From Nematopogon swammerdamellus (Eukaryota > Arthropoda > Insecta > Lepidoptera > Adelidae): 64,000 nucleotides of DNA. The notes under the pieces were generated by a model. That model was given only the letters and a program-made list of their open reading frames with translations, was not told the origin of the DNA and ran no database searches. Positions 60,444 to 64,000 of the stretch are shown piece after piece (positions within the stretch are counted from its first letter, which is position 1; each line of letters opens with the position of its first letter). The stretch is from assembly GCA_946902875.1 (NCBI GenBank), contig OX336353.1, forward strand, positions 16,691,151 through 16,755,150, written 5' to 3'. The position numbers and the translations under genes are program-made.

Positions 60444-63205
60444 ATGTCCTACCAACTGTACAGGAACACCACTATCGGCAACACACTGCAGGAGAGCTTA
60501 GACGAGCTCATTCAGGTTGGTTTGTCGGCGCAATCGTCAATGTTTTCTACATGATCATCGGCCCTCTAGTGTTTTTAGAGTTTTACATACATATTCATCA
60601 TGATCTATCTGCCATTGTTGGTGTTGGTTTCGTTGTGGAATCGCTGCCGCGCCTGCAGTTTGGACTGTTTGCAAACCCTGTTGCATCCTGTTATCATAAC
60701 CTGCCTATGTCCTCCACTAATACCATAAGGCGGCCAATTTCCACCTGTTGATAAGGGGATAACGTGGAATGCCTGGGATTTGAAGTCAATGTTAACCTGT
60801 GGACTCCCGTTGAATACCACATATAATAATGCTGACCTCCGCAGGCTCCCAGGAAATTTTCGGCAAGCGAAATTTCGCGCTCTTAAACTTTTTATTGAAT
60901 CTGACACGGTGGCTACATCACCTACAACCCATAACACCGGGTGAACTAGGTGCCATGTCAGTGCTTCCCTTCGATCGTGCCGGCTTCTCAGAACTGGACG
61001 GAAAACACAAACTATTTACATAGCCGTTTCGACCGACGTTTCATTCAGTGCGGTGGTTATCAACCCGGGCGGGATAAACCCTACCACCGAGTAAAGTAAG
61101 AAGGGAAGGGACCTACAGTTTTACGTGGAATCCGAACCACGGTCAGCCTCCAACGGTCGAGCGGTCACCCATCCAAGTACTGACCGCGCCCAGCGTTGCT
61201 TAACAATCAATAGCAACAGTCGACTGTCTGCACCACTGAGCTATCGAGGCTGACAAATTGTTTCGTAATGTATTTTCTTCCTCTTCATTATTTATTACAA
61301 TTTTCATTTCATATTCAAAATTTGTAAACAAGCTCTATACCGCTTTATAGTAAGTAAATCTCGATAGTACGCAAATCTGCAGCAATGGTGCCTCGGTGAG
61401 CGTGGTTTTGCGAGATAAGGCAGATATAGCTGTTTCGAGCACCTTTGTTCTCCCCTCGGCACTGCCACCCGTACTGGTTTTTCATTGGCAAATTTAAATT
61501 TAGCTGTGAATGTTCTCTGTGATATATAAAATTAAACAAGTTTAAATTGTTTTCAGTATGGGCAGATAACACCGGCGTTAGCAGTGAAGGTACTTCTGCA
61601 ATTTGACAAGTCCATCAACCAGGCTCTCAACACGAGGGTCAAGTCACGGCTCACCTTCAAGGCGGGAAAACTAAATACATATAGGTAGGTATGAAACATT
61701 ATTTCCTCTTTAGAACCGCTTACGCTGTCTGTACGCAAGTGTTTGCACAAAGTCTCGAAATCAACGGAAAAATCAAAAAAATTTTTGCTCTAGGTTGGCG
61801 ACAAACTAAATCAGATCAAGAAGGGCATATCTTGACCTTTTTGTAGAAGTATAATTGACGTGTTCCTATTCACACCTCTCTTTGAAGGGCCCGACTATAC
61901 TTGGGGGGAAATATGTGGGCAGGGAGAGCGTTCCAGAATTAACCCGTTCTGTGGAGGAAAGATCTGCAGAAGCGATTAGTACACATCAATACCTACCTAC
62001 TAATAATAAATCTGTAAAGGGTGGTCCTGGTCATGGAGTAAGTTAGTTTGTTTTATGAGATATTTCGTTTTTAGACTCTTTCTAATAAGTTATTTTTATA
62101 TAAAAAATATTTGTTAAATGGACTCTATGATACTAAAACTAAATTGGCGATTTTCAGAAATCTTTTCTGTATGTATGTATGTATGTTCTTCCATTTACTC
62201 TTAAACCGATCATCCAAATTTGATTAAACTTAGTACAAGCACATTTAGCCATACAAGACACAAAATCAAGTTCCGGTTACGCTAAGATGTTGCTCTCATA
62301 CAAACCGAATTGTTTCGCTCACCGAAATAAAGGTAGGTAGCGGGCTTACTTACTTTCTTCTTTTTCTTCTTCTTAATTTCACGCGAGCGAAGGCGCAGAC
62401 AAAAGCTAGTATTGAGTAAAGGTAGCGGTGTGAAACCCTTTGGGTGTCCAGATCCGTAGTTTTTTTTTATGTAATCCATGTGACTGAGTCGGAGGGGCCA
62501 AAGCGCATGCTGCGACCAGCCAATATCACCTCCGAGAAGGTAGGTGCCATACCGGAGACTTCCCTGGATTGCTGGCTATACTGGACTAGAGGAGAACTCA
62601 ACCGAGGCTGCTATGCGGCCATCTTACATCCAGTACGGTGGTACCAACCCAGTTGGCTACAATTTAAGCTTACCACCTAGTAAGGGGCAAGGGATCGCTT
62701 CACTTTTGTTTGTGTCGGCTACACCAAAGCACCCTGGTTAAAATAGACATAAGGAGAAAGTTATTATTGTTGTTTGAGGTAAAAATGTATGGGCAGATCC
62801 GTAGTTGCGTTGCTTGTTGTTGTTGTTGTTGTTGTTTTGGTTTGGGGTTGGCTCTAGGCCTGCAACCTAATCCCGCTTGGTTGGGGACCTTCGTGCAAAA
62901 CCCCGCAGTCTCCAGCTACCCCAGCCAGCCTATGTCTTCCATGAAAGCCACAAGTCGACCGGGGTGTCTGCAGGCCGCTTATCCCTTAGTCGCCTTTTAC
63001 GACATGCACGGGGAGAGATGCAGTGGGACTATTCTTATTAAGTACCGACCCCACACAGTACTGGTTGCGTTGCTAAGAGTGTGTGTATGTCTTTGCAGGT
63101 TTTGTGACAACGTGTGGACCTTCATGTTGAATGACGTGGAGTTCCGCGAGATGCAGGAAGTGGCAAGAGTCGACAAGGTCAAGATCGTCGCGTGCGACGG
63201 CAAAA
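60444..63205 (+). CDS. TfIIA-S: Transcription initiation factor IIA gamma (small) subunit, 3' end missing
   Basis: Coding exons are 60444-60515, 61557-61684 and 63099-63205, joined at GTTGGT/TTTCAG and GTAGGT/TTTGCAG, with a donor GTAAGC after the third. The 102 residues run from [20 protein letters not shown] to [12 protein letters not shown]. They cover the N-terminal helical domain (residues 1-50) and the C-terminal beta-barrel (residues 51-102, with [20 protein letters not shown]). The protein is nearly invariant from fly to human, so recognition is certain. It joins TFIIA alpha/beta to stabilise TBP on the TATA box. Family members are 106-110 residues, so only about five C-terminal residues are missing, in a last exon I could not place before 64000. 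A TFIIA start was preferred to an in-frame upstream ATG at 60315 because MSYQLYR is the conserved N terminus. Confidence 0.96.
60893..61256 (-). mobile_element. Full-length tRNA/5S-headed SINE in intron 1 of TFIIA gamma
   Basis: ATTGAATCTGACACGGTGGC through the core (TAAGAAGGGAAGGGACCTAC) to CCATCCAAGTACTGACCGCG and ACCACTGAGCTATCGAGGCT. The 5S-like part CAAGTACTGACCGCG is well kept. The A tail is lost. Confidence 0.85.
61362..61450 (+). mobile_element. Fragment of the third SINE tail
   Basis: ACGCAAATCTGCAGCAATGG, TGCCTCGGTGAGCGTGGTTT and TGCGAGATAAGG match the inverse of 49260-49320. Confidence 0.5.
61865..61992 (-). mobile_element. LINE 3'-region fragment in intron 2 of TFIIA gamma
   Basis: It matches 5415-5540 of the LINE (ACTTGGGGGGAAATAT, GAGAGCGTTCCA, GATCTGCAGAA). 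It has no tail, and a Helitron-like element begins directly after it. Confidence 0.65.
61996..62409 (+). mobile_element. Helitron-like element, third family, in intron 2 of TFIIA gamma
   Basis: CTACTAATAATAAATCTGTA, GAAACTTAGTACAAGC-like interior, TTTCACGCGAGCGAAGGCGC, AGACAAAAGCTAG. Confidence 0.72.
62459..62700 (-). mobile_element. Type-2-tail SINE without its head, in intron 2 of TFIIA gamma
   Basis: TTTTTTTTATGTAATCCATG, GAGGGGCCAAAGCGCATGCT, GTGGTACCAACCCAGTTGGC and ACCACCTAGTAAGGGGCAAG. Confidence 0.8.
62983..63062 (-). repeat. Partial copy of the dispersed CATCTCTCCCC repeat in intron 2 of TFIIA gamma
   Basis: TTATCCCTTAGTCGCCTTTT, ACGACATGCACGGGGAGAGA and the ACCGACCCCACAC end in minus orientation. 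Confidence 0.7.
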
Positions 63206-63221
63206 GTAAGCTATTTCAATT

Positions 63222-63348
63222 TAATGTAGCCGACACAAACAAAATTGAAGCACTGACATGGCACCTAGTTCCTACTGGAGCGATGGTTGACATCACGGGT
63301 TTAGCAGGTGATGTAGCCAACTGTGTCAGATTGCATAAAAAAAAATCA
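63222..63348 (+). mobile_element. 5'-truncated SINE tail (type 1) just after TFIIA gamma exon 3
   Basis: AATGTAGCCGACACAAACAA to GTGTCAGATTGCATAAAAAAAAAT; it starts 17 bp after the donor. Confidence 0.75.
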
Positions 63349-63397
63349 AGGAAAATTTTGTAAAACCCGACTAAAAAAATTAAGGAAATAATAAGGA

Positions 63398-63595
63398 AAG
63401 TTTTTTTTTTTATTGAAAGCGTGATCTATGGCGCCCATCCACCCATAAGGTGTCTAACGACGCCCATGGACATTCGGTCGTATGCGGGGGTTGCGAATGC
63501 CATGCCGGCCTGACAGGTGCCCATTCACGCCCCTCTTGAAGGACTCGAGACTGTACTTGGTACGCAACCGATTGGTACGCATCCGCGGTTGATCG
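63398..63595 (-). mobile_element. LINE 3' end downstream of the last visible TFIIA gamma exon
   Basis: It is nearly identical to 5290-5450 and includes the A-rich tail. A jump to TACGCAACCGATTGGTACGC after 63560 shows an internal deletion compared with the copy at 5286. Confidence 0.75.
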
Positions 63596-64000
63596 AAAAT
63601 AGACTCGAATAGACAGGAAATCTGACTACAAAATGTTTGATCAACATTCCTTGTTGCTTGCTTCGGTTTTCGTACCTAGTTGAGTTTTATAACTCGCTAG
63701 TCCCGGCCTCGATTAATACCCTCCTCTACTGCCGATGGGCCCAGATATGTTCGGTGAAGCCATCGCAAGCTTAGATCCACACCTTCCTTGTAATTTAATT
63801 TTTTATTTCATTAATTTTAGTTCTAAACCATTATTATTACACCAGTGCTAATATTACGCACTCTATAATCAACACCGCTTTTCGACGACGACGACCCATT
63901 TTCTTTACAACTCTTAAGCAGCCTGCTTCCTACTACTACTACTACGCTAGATGCAACTTTTGTTTGGAAACTTCCACCACAGTAGGATTTATTTTCAAAA
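63596..64000. other. Right edge, no recognised feature
   Basis: It may hold part of the last TFIIA gamma intron. A few AG acceptors exist but none gives a recognisable terminal exon. A (TAC)n run lies near 63933. Confidence 0.5.

Noticed and set aside
62710..63363. 217-codon plus-strand frame running through TFIIA gamma exon 3
   Set aside because: Only its middle part (63099-63205) is coding. The rest is SINE, dispersed repeat and a TTG-repeat read through in frame.

Overview
The window reads as nuclear DNA of a moth or butterfly (Lepidoptera). It has GT-AG split genes typical of insects, two odorant-binding protein genes, an insect-allergen-repeat gene, the small subunit of TFIIA, and a dense load of lepidopteran-style mobile DNA: non-autonomous Helitrons ending in CTAG, SINEs, Jockey/CR1-like and RTE LINE remnants, a DD37D Tc1/mariner copy and many MITEs. 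No bacterial-style operons, CRISPR arrays or rRNA genes were seen. The exact species cannot be told.

Layout. 1-24.5 kb has no gene I can support. It is repeats, including a truncated LINE (5.29-6.23 kb, minus), a Helitron (7.2-7.5 kb), foldback MITEs, SINEs, a 37-bp satellite (19.1-19.7 kb) and a SINE-interrupted 21-bp minisatellite (21.06-21.41 kb). At 24.55-26.78 kb (plus) is a three-exon gene for a secreted protein with two copies of a short motif and a long acidic tail. At 29.18-34.76 kb (minus) is a three-exon secreted insect-allergen-repeat protein. Its first intron holds a decayed second copy of its own promoter and an inverted-repeat element carrying a captured coding fragment. At 36.97-46.96 kb (minus) is a six-exon classic six-cysteine odorant-binding protein whose introns contain the mariner copy, a 543-bp foldback and several SINEs. 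At 50.18-56.74 kb (plus) is a six-exon Minus-C odorant-binding protein with matching exon structure, divergently oriented from the first. At 60.44-63.21 kb (plus) is TFIIA gamma, complete except for its last few codons.

The most interesting feature is a modular SINE system. Its main head combines a tRNA-like A box and B box with an internal 5S rRNA promoter segment. A core of about 90 bp is shared by elements with different heads and at least three different 3' tails, and further copies carry a head taken from an unrelated repeat. Two loci share an identical junction, so at least one longer composite form appears to be mobile itself.

The two odorant-binding proteins and the allergen-repeat protein are secreted proteins of gene families that typically expand in insects. 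TFIIA gamma is a housekeeping transcription factor, and no functional link among these neighbours is visible. All gene models were derived by reading splice signals by eye.
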